A stretch of 47,162 nucleotides of DNA from CAZIKF01 sp964539825 (lineage in GTDB: Bacteria; Muiribacteriota; UBA6191). The position numbers and the translations under genes were made by a program. Below are positions 35,347 through 45,068 of the stretch, piece after piece (the first letter of the stretch is position 1; each line of letters starts with the position of its first letter). Below the pieces are notes generated by a model, which was given only the letters and a program-made list of their open reading frames with translations, did not search any database and had not been told where the DNA came from. The stretch spans positions 1 through 47,162 of the forward strand of contig CAZIKF010000037.1 in the NCBI GenBank assembly GCA_964539825.1, written 5' to 3'.

Positions 35347-36286
35347 AGTTGGACTTGGGACCAGTCCGGTGTTTTTTGAACATGAGACGGGAGATCATCC
35401 CGAGTGCAAAGAACGGCTTGGCTCCATTCTTAAGTCCCTGGAGTTCTCCTCTCTCTGGGATCAAATAGAACATTTTGGACCCGACGGACGCGATGTACTC
35501 CCCTTCATTGAGAGAGTTCACACGCGTGAATATATGCAGGAAGTTTTCAGAATTTGTTCACAGGGCGGAGGTGTGCTGGATACAGGGGATACATGGGCTG
35601 GACCCCGTTCCTATGACGCGGCCGTTCTGGCGGTTTCTACAACTCTTCATGCTGTCGATAAAATTCTCGATGGTGAATTAACCAGTTCTTTTTGTGCCCT
35701 GAGGCCACCGGGTCACCATGCAAGACCTGGACAGGCTATGGGATTCTGCATTTTTAATAATGCGGCAATCGCTGCCCGTTATCTCGTAGAGAGCGGGAAA
35801 AAAAAGAAAGTATTAGTCGTAGATTTCGATGTCCATCACGGAAACGGAACCCAGGAGACATTCTTCGAAGACGAATCCGTTTTTTATCTGAGTTCTCACC
35901 AGTCTCCTTTGTTTCCAGGTACCGGGAATCCAGGGGAAATCGGGTCTGGACCAGGCAAAGGTTTGACCCGAAATATCTTATTGACTCGCGGTGACGATGA
36001 CCACGTTATACTCGAGAGACTCCAAACCGAGTTAGAGCTGATCTGTAAAAGTTTCGAGCCGGATTTCCTGGTTTTGTCCGCAGGTTTTGATGCGTATACC
36101 GAGGATCCTATCGGGGGACTGAAGATGAGCTATGAGGGATTTTCTAACCTCACCAAGATGCTTACCGGTATCGCTGCGCAGTATTGCCAGGGAAAAGTCC
36201 TGTCCGTCCTTGAAGGAGGATATCATCTTGGAGATTTGGGTGAACTTGTAACCCAACATATTCAAAGACTCAGGGAGGCTGTCTAA
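35339..36286 (+). CDS. Histone deacetylase family amidohydrolase
   Basis: 315 residues. The zinc-site blocks of the arginase/deacetylase fold are all present: PPGHHARPGQAMGFCIFNNAAIAA with the paired His, VDFDVHHGNGTQ with the Asp and His ligands, SAGFDAYTEDPIGG with the Asp ligand, and LEGGYHL. Bacterial members remove acetyl groups from polyamines, acetoin-pathway proteins or other amides; which applies here is unknown. Its stop codon is followed directly by the GTG of pcm. Confidence 0.93.
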   Translation: MNRVGLGTSPVFFEHETGDHPECKERLGSILKSLEFSSLWDQIEHFGPDGRDVLPFIERVHTREYMQEVFRICSQGGGVLDTGDTWAGPRSYDAAVLAVSTTLHAVDKILDGELTSSFCALRPPGHHARPGQAMGFCIFNNAAIAARYLVESGKKKKVLVVDFDVHHGNGTQETFFEDESVFYLSSHQSPLFPGTGNPGEIGSGPGKGLTRNILLTRGDDDHVILERLQTELELICKSFEPDFLVLSAGFDAYTEDPIGGLKMSYEGFSNLTKMLTGIAAQYCQGKVLSVLEGGYHLGDLGELVTQHIQRLREAV

Positions 36287-36937
36287 GTGGGTATTGATCC
36301 CCGTGAATTTGATGCCCGCCGGGAGCACATGATCAAAACCCAGATTCGTGCCAGGGGGGTAAGGGATCCCGAGGTTCTGGATGCTTTGCGAATTGTTCCC
36401 CGCCATAAGTTTATGGAAAAAGATAGGCAGACACAGGCCTACGAGGATCATCCCGTACCCATAGGACAGGGTCAGACTATTTCTCAGCCCTATATAGTGG
36501 CTTTCATGACCGAGGCTCTTCAACTGGCAAAAGAGCACAAAGTACTAGAAATTGGTGCTGGCTGCGGATACCAGACCGCTGTACTACAGGAAATCTCTGC
36601 AAGAGTTTATAGTCTGGAAATCAGAGCTGACCTGGTAAGTCTTGCCAAAAGGAATCTGGACTCGCTCGGGTATAGCACCAATACATTGATCCAGGGGAAT
36701 GGATATGACGGCTGGGCAGAAAAGGCACCTTTTGATAGAATCCTCGTCGCCGCAGCGGCACCAAGTGTACCCTCGGTTTTACTTGACCAACTGGCGGAAG
36801 GCGGGGTAATGGTTATTCCGGTAGGAAACAATTGGCAGGAGTTAATCAGGGTAGAGAAGAAAAAGGGCGGTATCGCACAGGAAAATCTATTGGCAGTTCG
36901 CTTTGTTCCCCTGGTGCATCACCCTTCAGAATTTTAG
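36287..36937 (+). CDS. pcm: Protein-L-isoaspartate O-methyltransferase
   Basis: 216 residues. It methylates isoaspartyl residues in damaged proteins. Family signatures are visible: VPRHKFM, DHPVPIGQGQTISQPYIVAFM (substrate-binding), VLEIGAGCGYQTAVL (SAM motif I), VYSLEIRADLVSLAK and GGVMVIPVG. The start is GTG directly after the previous TAA; an ATG 14 codons further in (36329) is possible, but the longer form fits the usual Pcm N-terminus better. The final residues (VRFVPLVHH) are normal. Confidence 0.94.
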   Translation: MGIDPREFDARREHMIKTQIRARGVRDPEVLDALRIVPRHKFMEKDRQTQAYEDHPVPIGQGQTISQPYIVAFMTEALQLAKEHKVLEIGAGCGYQTAVLQEISARVYSLEIRADLVSLAKRNLDSLGYSTNTLIQGNGYDGWAEKAPFDRILVAAAAPSVPSVLLDQLAEGGVMVIPVGNNWQELIRVEKKKGGIAQENLLAVRFVPLVHHPSEF

Positions 36938-36952
36938 CCTTCAAAGGTTTTT

Positions 36953-38209
36953 ATGGAACTTTCCAGATCAATACTAGATATAGTTTACGTACTCATTTTC
37001 TTTCGTCTCGGTGCGGAAATCCTTCTCGATATCCTCAACGCTCGTGAGGCTAATTCTCAACCGGGAAAAATCCCCGATGAGATGGTTGGAGAAATCACCG
37101 ATGAACAATATTCCCGCTCGGTTGAATACACCCTGGCCCGAACCAGGTTCCACTCCATTCACGCCATATGGGGATCCCTGTTCCTGGTCTTGTTCTTCGC
37201 TACAGACCTGTTTCCCGCCCTTTACGGAATGGTTCTTTCCACCCTGGGTACCTCTGTTTACGCACAGGGGGCATTTCTAATCATCACTGGATTTGTGATA
37301 TCAATTCCTGATCTTCCCTTTGAGCTATGGTCCCAGTTTCGCATTGAGGAGAGATTTGGATTCAACAAGAGTAGTTTCAAATTGTGGCTGGTAGACCAGG
37401 TAAAAGGAATGGCTCTGGGTATGATCATTGGGTATCCAATCCTGGTTCTGGTGCTCTCTCTGGTAGGCTGGATGGGAGCCAACTGGTGGATTTGGGCCTT
37501 TGCTCTAATCTTTACTCTTCAGATTTTCCTTCTTATTCTCTTCCCAAGGTATCTCCTTCCCCTTTTCAATAAACTTGAAAATCTTCCTGACGGCTCCTTA
37601 AAAGAAAGGCTGGTGACCCTGGCAAAAAAGGTTTCCTTCCCTGTTGCCCGAATTCAGGTGATGGATGGAAGCAAGCGCTCAGGACATTCCAACGCCTTTT
37701 TTACTGGATTTGGAAAGTTTCGCCACATCGTTCTATTTGATACTCTCATCGACCAACTCGAAGAGGAGCAGGTGGAAGGAGTCCTTGCGCACGAAATCGG
37801 GCATTATTGCAAAGGACACATCTTCAAAATGCTTTTTTTACAGGCCGGATTTTTGTTAGGCGGTCTATACGTGATCGATTTCCTGTTTAGAACCCCGGAG
37901 TTTTCCATCTCTTTTGGATTTCAACCGGGAGAATTAGCCCCGGTTTTTCTACTTTTGAGCCTCACCGGGGGACTTGTGACCTTCTGGCTATCTCCTATCA
38001 TCAATCTTTTCTCCCGCAAGAATGAGTTTGAAGCAGACGCCTTCGCTCTGGAAACCATGGGGACGGCAAAGCCTCTGGAGGAAGCGCTCAAAATCATGGC
38101 CAAAGAAAACCTCTCCAATCTTCGCCCTCACCCGCTCTACAGCATTTTCTATTCCTCCCACCCAAGCCTAAATGAAAGACGCAAGGCTTTGGCTACGGGC
38201 CCCACCTAA
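36953..38209 (+). CDS. M48 family (Ste24p-like) membrane metallopeptidase
   Basis: 418 residues with about six to seven hydrophobic segments. The zinc motif HEIGH (His280, Glu281, His284) lies in VLAHEIGHYCKGH and the third ligand is Glu358 in NEFEADAFALE. The N-terminal PF16491-type region (RFHSIHAIWG, LPFELWSQFRIEERFGFN) and the length match CAAX prenyl protease 1 (Ste24) homologues rather than shorter HtpX. In bacteria these degrade or process membrane proteins; no prenylation is implied. Last gene of the plus-strand group, 15 bp after pcm. Confidence 0.94.
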   Translation: MELSRSILDIVYVLIFFRLGAEILLDILNAREANSQPGKIPDEMVGEITDEQYSRSVEYTLARTRFHSIHAIWGSLFLVLFFATDLFPALYGMVLSTLGTSVYAQGAFLIITGFVISIPDLPFELWSQFRIEERFGFNKSSFKLWLVDQVKGMALGMIIGYPILVLVLSLVGWMGANWWIWAFALIFTLQIFLLILFPRYLLPLFNKLENLPDGSLKERLVTLAKKVSFPVARIQVMDGSKRSGHSNAFFTGFGKFRHIVLFDTLIDQLEEEQVEGVLAHEIGHYCKGHIFKMLFLQAGFLLGGLYVIDFLFRTPEFSISFGFQPGELAPVFLLLSLTGGLVTFWLSPIINLFSRKNEFEADAFALETMGTAKPLEEALKIMAKENLSNLRPHPLYSIFYSSHPSLNERRKALATGPT

Positions 38210-38249
38210 GAATCAGTTGGAATCCTACCTTCATTCTCTCCAATAAATT

Positions 38250-38305
38250 GGTAAGATAGTTTAGGATAGGCTTATCCGATATAAACCTCTTTTAGATTTA
38301 GCTTC
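38250..38305 (+). promoter_or_regulatory. Upstream element pair shared with the paralogue (copy 1)
   Basis: GGTAAGATAG (38250-38259) and TTAGCTTC (38298-38305) occur upstream of the fibre gene start. The same two words in the same order lie upstream of the tandem paralogue (44986-45035). Nearby sequence differs. Possibly a shared promoter or regulator site. Confidence 0.45.
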
Positions 38306-38341
38306 TTAGTTGAGTTGGTAATGGGTGGGGAGAATTTGACT

Positions 38342-41300
38342 ATGAACCGTTTCTTCAAGTATGTGCTGGCATTCTCCTTGTTGAGCACAATTTCTCTCAC
38401 AGCAACCGATAATCAGGACCCCTTTTCAACCATTTCCTATAGTGCCCGATTGAGTACCAGCAATGCCCTCTCCCTGGCGGGTAGTGCCGTGGTCAGTATG
38501 ACCGCACAACTCTTCGAGGTCGAGGAGGGCGGCAATGCAGGCTACATACAGGTTTATCCCTCCGTCGAGGTCATAGATGGATTTTTCTCATTATCCATAG
38601 GTCCATCTCTTCCAGATATGAAAAAGTACCAATTTCTGGAGCTTGAAGTACAGGGCCAAACCATGAATCCCAGGCGCAAGTTCCTGACCATGCCATACGC
38701 CATTGAAGCAATGGATAGCCAGAATCTTGCGGGAATGTCCCCGGATGAATTTCGCCAGAATCTTTTCACTGGAATAGGAGTGACGGACTCGGCCACTTCG
38801 GGCGTATTAAAGGTGGGTTCCCTGGAGGGGACTACCCTTATCGTGCATGATTTGATCAATTCCATGGGAAACCTCACCGCACAAACCATTACTGCGGAGA
38901 AGGTTTCCGCCACGACCTATCTTGGCGATGGATCTCAACTCACGGGAATTTTAAAGAGTGACGGGGTCATTTCCCTCGATGAGGGTGTGGAGATAAGGCC
39001 AGAGGGTGTTGCGGGAATTTTGATTCATAACAGTAATTCCGAACAGCCGCAGACCACCAGAATTGCCATACGAAATTCCTCGGGAGAGGACCTGTTTCGA
39101 GTGGAATCCAGTGGAACACTCTTAGCGCCCACTATGATGGCCGAAGTGCTCAAGGCCAAAAGAGTCTCTACTTTGGGGCTTTATGTTGTCACTTCAGCTG
39201 AGTCTCAACAACCCGTATTCTCAGTACAGGACGAGCACACCTATACCGCTAGTCTCAGTGCCGGAGAGGTTCAAGTTTCCGTCTCACTTGATGTGGGAAC
39301 TTCAGCTGAGTTCACCGTGGATAGTAGCGGAAACGTCCACGCTCTGACTGTTCACGCTTCCCAGTTCCTCGGGGACGGCTCCCAGCTCTCAAATGTGCTG
39401 CACGATGGGGAAGACTTCAGCAGCGGAAATTTAACGGTGAGCACCTTAAGTGACGGCATTGCTGTACTTAGTAATGGGATACTGAGCGTAAATGAAGTCG
39501 AGGCGGTCACCATCAACGCTTCTTATCTCTTCGGTGACGGAGCAGGTCTGACCAATGTGGTCCATACGGGCGACGATTTTTCGGCTGCCTCCTTCACGGT
39601 TGTCACCCTCAGCGACGGGATTGCTACGCTTAGCAGCGGTCTATTAAGCGCTTCAGAAGTCCAGGCCGGTACAGTCTCTGCGTCCTTTCTCCTTGGCGAC
39701 GGGTCCGGCATCACCGGGGTTCTCCATGACGGCGAAGACTATAGCGCGGATCACTTTAGTGTAAGCACCCTGAGCGATGGCATCGCCGTACTTAGTAACG
39801 GTATTTTCAGCGCCAATGAGGTCGGGGCCGCCACCATCTCAGCCTCCTATTTTTTTGGAGATGGCTCAGGTCTCACGAACGTAGTACACGATGGGGAGGA
39901 CTTTAGCGCAGGCACTCTTAGCATCTCCACACTCACTGATGGAACTGCCACTCTCAGTGAAGGATTCCTGAGCATAAATGAAGTCAGTGCCGTCACAATT
40001 ACCGCGTCTTTTTTCAATGGAGATGGATCGGGCATCACCAACGTACTCCACGACGGTGAGGATTATAGCGCTGGCCACCTGACGGTAAGCACTTTAAGCG
40101 ATGGAGTCGCAGCACTTAGCAATGGAGTTTTAAGCGCCAATGAAGTCGCGGTCGTCACTATCACCGCATCGTATTTCTTTGGCGACGGGGCTGGTCTTAC
40201 CAATGTTTTGCATGACGGTGAGGACTTTAGCATAGGTCATTTGACAGTAAGCACCATTAGTGACGGGAATGCGGTCTTATCCAGCGGAGTACTGAGCGTG
40301 GATGAAGTCAGTGCCATCACCGTTTCCGCCTCTTTTTTCAATGGAGATGGATCAGGCTTGAGCAATGTTCTGCATGACGGGGAAGACTTTAGCGCCGGAT
40401 CCCTGACAGTAAATTCCCTCAGTGACGGCAGCGCGGTCTTAGCCAGTGGAGTACTTAGCGTGGATGAAGTCAGTGCTATCACCGTTTCCGCCTCTTTTTT
40501 CAATGGAGATGGATCAGGCTTGAGCAATGTTCNNNNNNNNNNNNNNNNNNNNNNNNNNNNNNNNNNNNNNNNNNNNNNNNNNNNNNNNNNNNNNNNNNNN
40601 NNNNNNNNNNNNNNNNNNNNNNNNNNNNNNNNTGACAGTAAATTCCCTCAGTGACGGCAGCGCGGTCTTAGCCAGTGGAGTACTTAGTGTGGATGAGATC
40701 AGTGCCATCACCGTTTCCGCTTCTTTTTTCAATGGAGACGGAACAGGCTTGAGCAATGTTCTGCATGACGGGGAAGACTTTAGCGCGGGCTCTGTGACCG
40801 TAGGCTCCCTGAGTGACGGCAGCGCGGTCTTAGCCAGTGGAGTACTGAGCGTGGATGAAGTCAGTGCCATCACCGTCTCCGCCTCTTTTTTCAACGGAGA
40901 CGGATCAGGCTTGAGCAATGTCCTGCACGATGGGGAAGACTTTAGCGCCGGAAATCTTACTGCCTCCACACTCAGTGATGGCTCAGCAACACTCAGCAGC
41001 GGGATCTTAAGCGTGGATGAGGTCAGTGCCATCACCATCACCGCATCCTATGTTTTTGGCGATGGATCCAATCTCACCAATGTGCTCCACGACGGAGAAG
41101 ACTTCACCGCCGGAAATCTTACTGCCTCCACACTCAGTGATGGATCTGCAACACTCAGCAGCGGGATCTTAAGCGTGGACGAGGTCAGTGCCATCACCAT
41201 CACAGCATCCTATGTCTATGGCGACGGATCCAATTTGACCAATGTACTCCACGACGGGGACAGCTTCACAGCGGGAAATCTTACTGCCTCCACATTCAGT

Positions 41301-44300
41301 GATGGATCAGCAACACTCAGCAGCGGTGTCTTAAGCGTGGACGAGGTCAGTGCCATCACCATCACTGCATCCTATGTTTTTGGCGATGGCTCCAATCTCA
41401 CCGGTCTCCCCAGTTCCGCAGTAGGGACCTCTGGTGTTCTTTTTGATCAGATATATATATCCAGGGATTCCGCTAACCAGCTTTATGGGACCAGCGCTTT
41501 TACTCATGTGAACCTGGGCGTGGGTTCCGATACGGGAACCGTGGGGCAGAATTATAAGTTTGCATCAGTTGGGGGTGGAGAAGGCAATGTAGCCAGCAAG
41601 GATTACGCAACGATTGGAGGCGGGGATAGAAATACCGCAAGTGGAGATGATTCAGTTGTGGGAGGAGGGGTACTAAATACAGTAAGTAACAGCTTCTCAT
41701 TCATAGGGGGTGGATTCAACAATAGTGTATCAGGTGGATGGTCCGCTATCGCGGGCGGCGCTGGAAACTCGGCAACCGGTCATTGGTCTACCATAAGCGG
41801 AGGAGAAGAAAATCAGGCTAATAATCCTCATTCATCCATTGGTGGAGGAAAATACAATACTGCAAGTGCAGATTTCGCTACTGTGTCCGGAGGAGGTGGC
41901 AACTCAGCCAGCAGTGACTATTCTTCTGTTGGAGGAGGAAACCAGAACTCTGCTTCCGGGACCACCTCAACAATATCAGGTGGTTCACTTAATATCGCAT
42001 CTGGAGCCCTATCCTTTATTGGCGGAGGAAGTGAAAATTCAACTGGAGGGACGACCTCGACAATCGCCGGCGGCATTAAAAATGCCGCTTCAGGATCTTT
42101 CACTTTCATAGGGGGGGGTGAAAATAACACCGCAAGCGGTTTCACAGCAATCGTAGCCGGGGGAAGCGCCAATACTGCGAGTGCTACCTTTGCGACCATC
42201 GCAGGGGGCAATGCTAATGAAGTCTCTGGAATCAACAGCACTATTGTAGGTGGAAGAAACCTCAAACTCACAGGACGGGGCAGCATGGGATTTCGAGGAG
42301 GAGACAACAGCTCACAGATCACTCGAGCCGCCTCTGATACGGCCTTTTTCATGGAAACGGCCTTTTGCGTCGGAGACGACAGTTCAAGCTGTAATGATGC
42401 TTCATATGACCTCGGCACCATCCTAGCCCATGGCGAATTTATATCCATCAATAATTCTGGTCGGGCTCGGTACCATCTCTATAACCAGGGGGGCGTCGGC
42501 GAATGGATGTTCGGACAAAAGACCAGCTCCGACCATGACTTCAAACTCTCCAAAATCATCTCCGGCACAGAATTCGATTATCTTACTGTGACTACCGACG
42601 GAAAAGTCGGTATCCGTACTACATCGCCAGATGCCACCTTGCATCTGACAGACAGCTCTTTTGCACACATTCATGTTGAAGCTGACGGTGACGCTTTACT
42701 TACTCTTGATGCTGGTACACATACCAATGATTCAGTTATCAAGTTTTCGAAACAAGGGATCACCCATGGAGCTGTTGTTTACCACCATGATGCTGTTGCC
42801 AATAGTGTACGTCTCGACCTTGAAACCACCGGGACTCCTAGATTATCCATTGACGGGCAGGGGTATGTAGGCATCGGAACAACAACTCCAACGACCATGT
42901 TGGAGGTTAGTGGAGGAGCCCAGTTTGATGATGTAGTTGTTGTTAATAGCAATAATGTTTCAGGGGGTGGTTTGCAGATTTCTGATGATGGCGGTTTCTA
43001 TGATGACAATAATGGCTATATCCAGTATAGAAATGGGGCAAACAATGCTAGTGGCCTGACAATCACCGGAAAATTAGGAGTCGGCGTCACAGATCCCACT
43101 GAAACATTTGAGGTCAGCGGCACAGCCAAAGTGAGTACTTTAAAATTTGATGATGATACCACTCAGGCCACCGCTTCAGCTGGTTCAAAATTGGGAAGCA
43201 CCGGGGCACTTTTTGATGAAATTTACATCTCAAGGGATACGGACAATAACCTCTACGGATCTAACGCTAATACCCATGTGAATTTAGGCATTGATTCAGA
43301 CACAGGGACAAGTGGACAGAACTATTCCTATGCCTCGGTGATTAGCGGTTACAAGAACACAGCTGAAATTAATTACTCTGTTGTTGCCGGCGGAACGTTA
43401 AATAATGCAGTAGGCACAAAATCGTTTATCGGCGGAGGTACCTCAAATACGGCTGGTGGAACAGGCTCAACCATCGGCGGAGGGGAATCTAATATCACAA
43501 ACGATAAATGGACTGTGATCGGGGGAGGATACAGTAATTCAGTGGATGAACAATACGCTACCGTAGGCGGTGGTCAAATCAATCAGGCAAACGGTTATTC
43601 ATCAACAGTTTCGGGCGGACGAGCCAATATCGCGAGCGGAACCTATTCCTTCGTAGGAGGTGGGAGTGGGAATCTTGCCAGTGCTGAAAAAGCAGTAGTC
43701 TCTGGAGGCGCATCCAATACAGCAAGTGGGAACCACTCCACAGTTGGTGGTGGTTTGAGTAACACCGCGAGTGCCAGCTATGCATTTGTTGGAGGTGGGA
43801 GTGAAAATGAGGCATCGGCAATCTATGCAGTGGTTAGTGGGGGTACATCCAATATTGCGAGCGGAGACAACTCATTCATAGGAGGTGGAGATAACAATCA
43901 AGTGGCACTTAGTGGTTCGGCAGTTGTGGCAGGAGATAATAACATCGCCTCCGGTTGGCAGTCTTTTGTAGGGGCTGGTACGGGAAATGACGCTACATCA
44001 AATCAGGCCGCGGTAGTGGCAGGACAGCAAAATAATGCCACCGGAAACTATTCGATTATTGGAGCTGGCACCAATAATGGTGCCAGTGGGGAAGGTGCGG
44101 CAGTATTAGCCGGTTGGCACAATGAAGCTAACGGTAAACATAGCGCCGTTGTGGGGGGACGAAAGCTAAAGTTAACCGGGGAGAGGAGTTTGGGATTCAG
44201 GGGTAGTTCAAACACTAGTCAGATAACACGCTCACAAGACGATACCGTTTTCTTTATACAGACTGCGCTTTGTGTTGGCGCCTCCAATTCCGATTGCGCA

Positions 44301-44759
44301 GCGTCTATGACTGCCGGTGAAGCCTATGCGGATGCTTTTAACACCTCAAATGCTGACTACGCCGAGTATTTTGAGCAAGAAGGTTTACTTCACACTGGAG
44401 ATCTTGTAGGACTGAATTTAGATACTGGCAAGGTCCGCAAATACCACGAAGGAGATGCCCTTCTAGGTATCGTCTCAAAAAATCCAGGTATTGTCGGAAA
44501 CGCCGAAGCGGACCGCTCCACTCATGCACTGGTTGCCGTGATGGGGCAGGTTGAAGTGAACCGTGAACAGGTTCAAATTCAAAGAGGTATGGTCTACTCT
44601 CATGACGGAATACCTATTGGTCTTCTCCTCGCCTCTGGCAGGATTTATATCAACCTGAACTCCGCAGACCAGAGTAAAACCCTTCAACACAGACTCAGAA
44701 TTCAGGAGCAAAGAATTCTGGACCTGGAACAAAAACTAAAGTTTTTGATGAAGAATTGA
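38342..44759 (+). CDS. Giant fibre-like surface protein with 54-residue repeats, YadA-like heads and Peptidase_G2-like C-terminus
   Basis: Interrupted by 100 N at 40533-40632; the two sides appear in different frames only because the N run has an arbitrary length. With a 33-base fill the protein would be at least 2116 residues. ATG 38342 follows GGGGAG and opens a signal peptide. The N-terminal domain (ISYSARLST...PRRKFLTMPYAIEA) is the one common in tail-fibre-domain proteins. Then come GDGSxLTN-type 54-residue repeats (39401-41411), a conserved LFDxIYISRD segment, a YadA-like head block, a GIGTTTP...LEVSGGA stretch, a second head block, and a C-terminal ADYAEYFE...GIVSKNPGIVGN domain like Peptidase_G2 followed by a short coiled coil. 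No YadA membrane anchor is present. Likely a trimeric secreted or surface fibre; function inferred. Confidence 0.85.
39401..41411 (+). repeat. 162-bp tandem repeats (54 residues), array 1
   Basis: Unit HDGEDFSAG...SDGxAxLSxG...EVxAxTI(T/S)AS...GDGSxLTNVL recurs exactly every 162 bp from 39401. Seven units lie before the gap and at least five after it. Outer units are divergent, while those around the gap are nearly identical at nucleotide level. The unit phase on each side of the gap agrees only if 33 + 162n bases are missing. Confidence 0.9.
40533..40632. other. Assembly gap (100 N)
   Basis: Exactly 100 N, the usual placeholder for a gap of unknown size. It falls inside near-identical 162-bp units, so repeat collapse is the probable cause. 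The apparent frameshift of the gene here should not be read as biological. Confidence 0.95.
41560..42270 (+). repeat. YadA-like head repeats, block 1
   Basis: Repeats of 13-15 residues of the form S-x-x-x-GGGxxNxAS (GGGDRNTASGDD, GGGSENSTGG, AGGSANTASAT), as in trimeric adhesin heads. The block ends with VGGRNLKLTGRGSMGFRGG and a CVGD...C pair. Confidence 0.8.
43320..44190 (+). repeat. YadA-like head repeats, block 2
   Basis: Same repeat type as block 1 (GGGTSNTAGG, SGGASNTASGN, GGGSENEASA). It is preceded by LFDEIYISRD and followed by VGGRKLKLTGERSLGFRG and CVGASNSDC, matching the frame of block 1, so the whole cassette was duplicated within the gene. Confidence 0.8.
44310..44756 (+). other. 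Peptidase_G2 / intramolecular-chaperone-like C-terminal domain and coiled coil
   Basis: The NADYAEYFE start, TGDLVGLNLDTGKVRK and LLGIVSKNPGIVGN resemble the Peptidase_G2 domain of phage appendage and bacterial fibre proteins, where it promotes trimer folding and may cut itself off. Whether the autocleavage residues are kept cannot be settled by eye. A heptad-like HRLRIQEQRILDLEQKL ends the protein. Confidence 0.6.
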
Positions 44760-45068
44760 CCCTCAGATCAGTTTCCAACGAGCTCCCCTTTTCTACCTTC
44801 TCCTAAGCAATACCTATTTCACAGGTTTTCTGGTTAAAGAAACAGATTAGAACTATTTACCAGAGCAGCAGGCAAGAAGCTTCCGTTTTTCCAATGGACC
44901 CATTGCTTCCTTAATTGTCTTATTTGTACCCTTTTATCCTGAATTAGACTGAACTTTATAAGGTTTCTCTACAACTGTTAAAGCTGGTAAGATAGATGTC
45001 TTCAGCCCTTAATTCGGTTCTTCGGACTTAGCTTCAAGATAGTGTTGATTCCGGTTGGGAAAGAGCAG
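44760..45068. other. 309-bp intergenic region between paralogous fibre genes
   Basis: No ORF or RNA gene seen. The right third contains the element pair shared with the upstream region of the first fibre gene. No convincing terminator hairpin could be picked out after the 44759 stop. Confidence 0.6.
44986..45035 (+). promoter_or_regulatory. Upstream element pair shared with the paralogue (copy 2)
   Basis: GGTAAGATAG (44986-44995) and TTAGCTTC (45028-45035) precede the start of the second fibre gene by 73 and 33 bases, close to the layout before the first gene. The spacing between the two words differs by 6 bases between the copies. Confidence 0.45.

Noticed and set aside
40533..40632. Apparent frameshift and split of the fibre gene into two reading frames
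   Set aside because: It is produced by the arbitrary 100-base placeholder; a 33 + 162n fill restores one frame.
40514..41041. Long minus-strand open frames across the 162-bp repeats
   Set aside because: They mirror the repeat period of the plus-strand fibre gene, have no signal or family motif, and one runs through the N gap.
39401..41411. CRISPR-like regular spacing
   Set aside because: Units are 162 bp, coding throughout and without spacers, and no cas genes are present.
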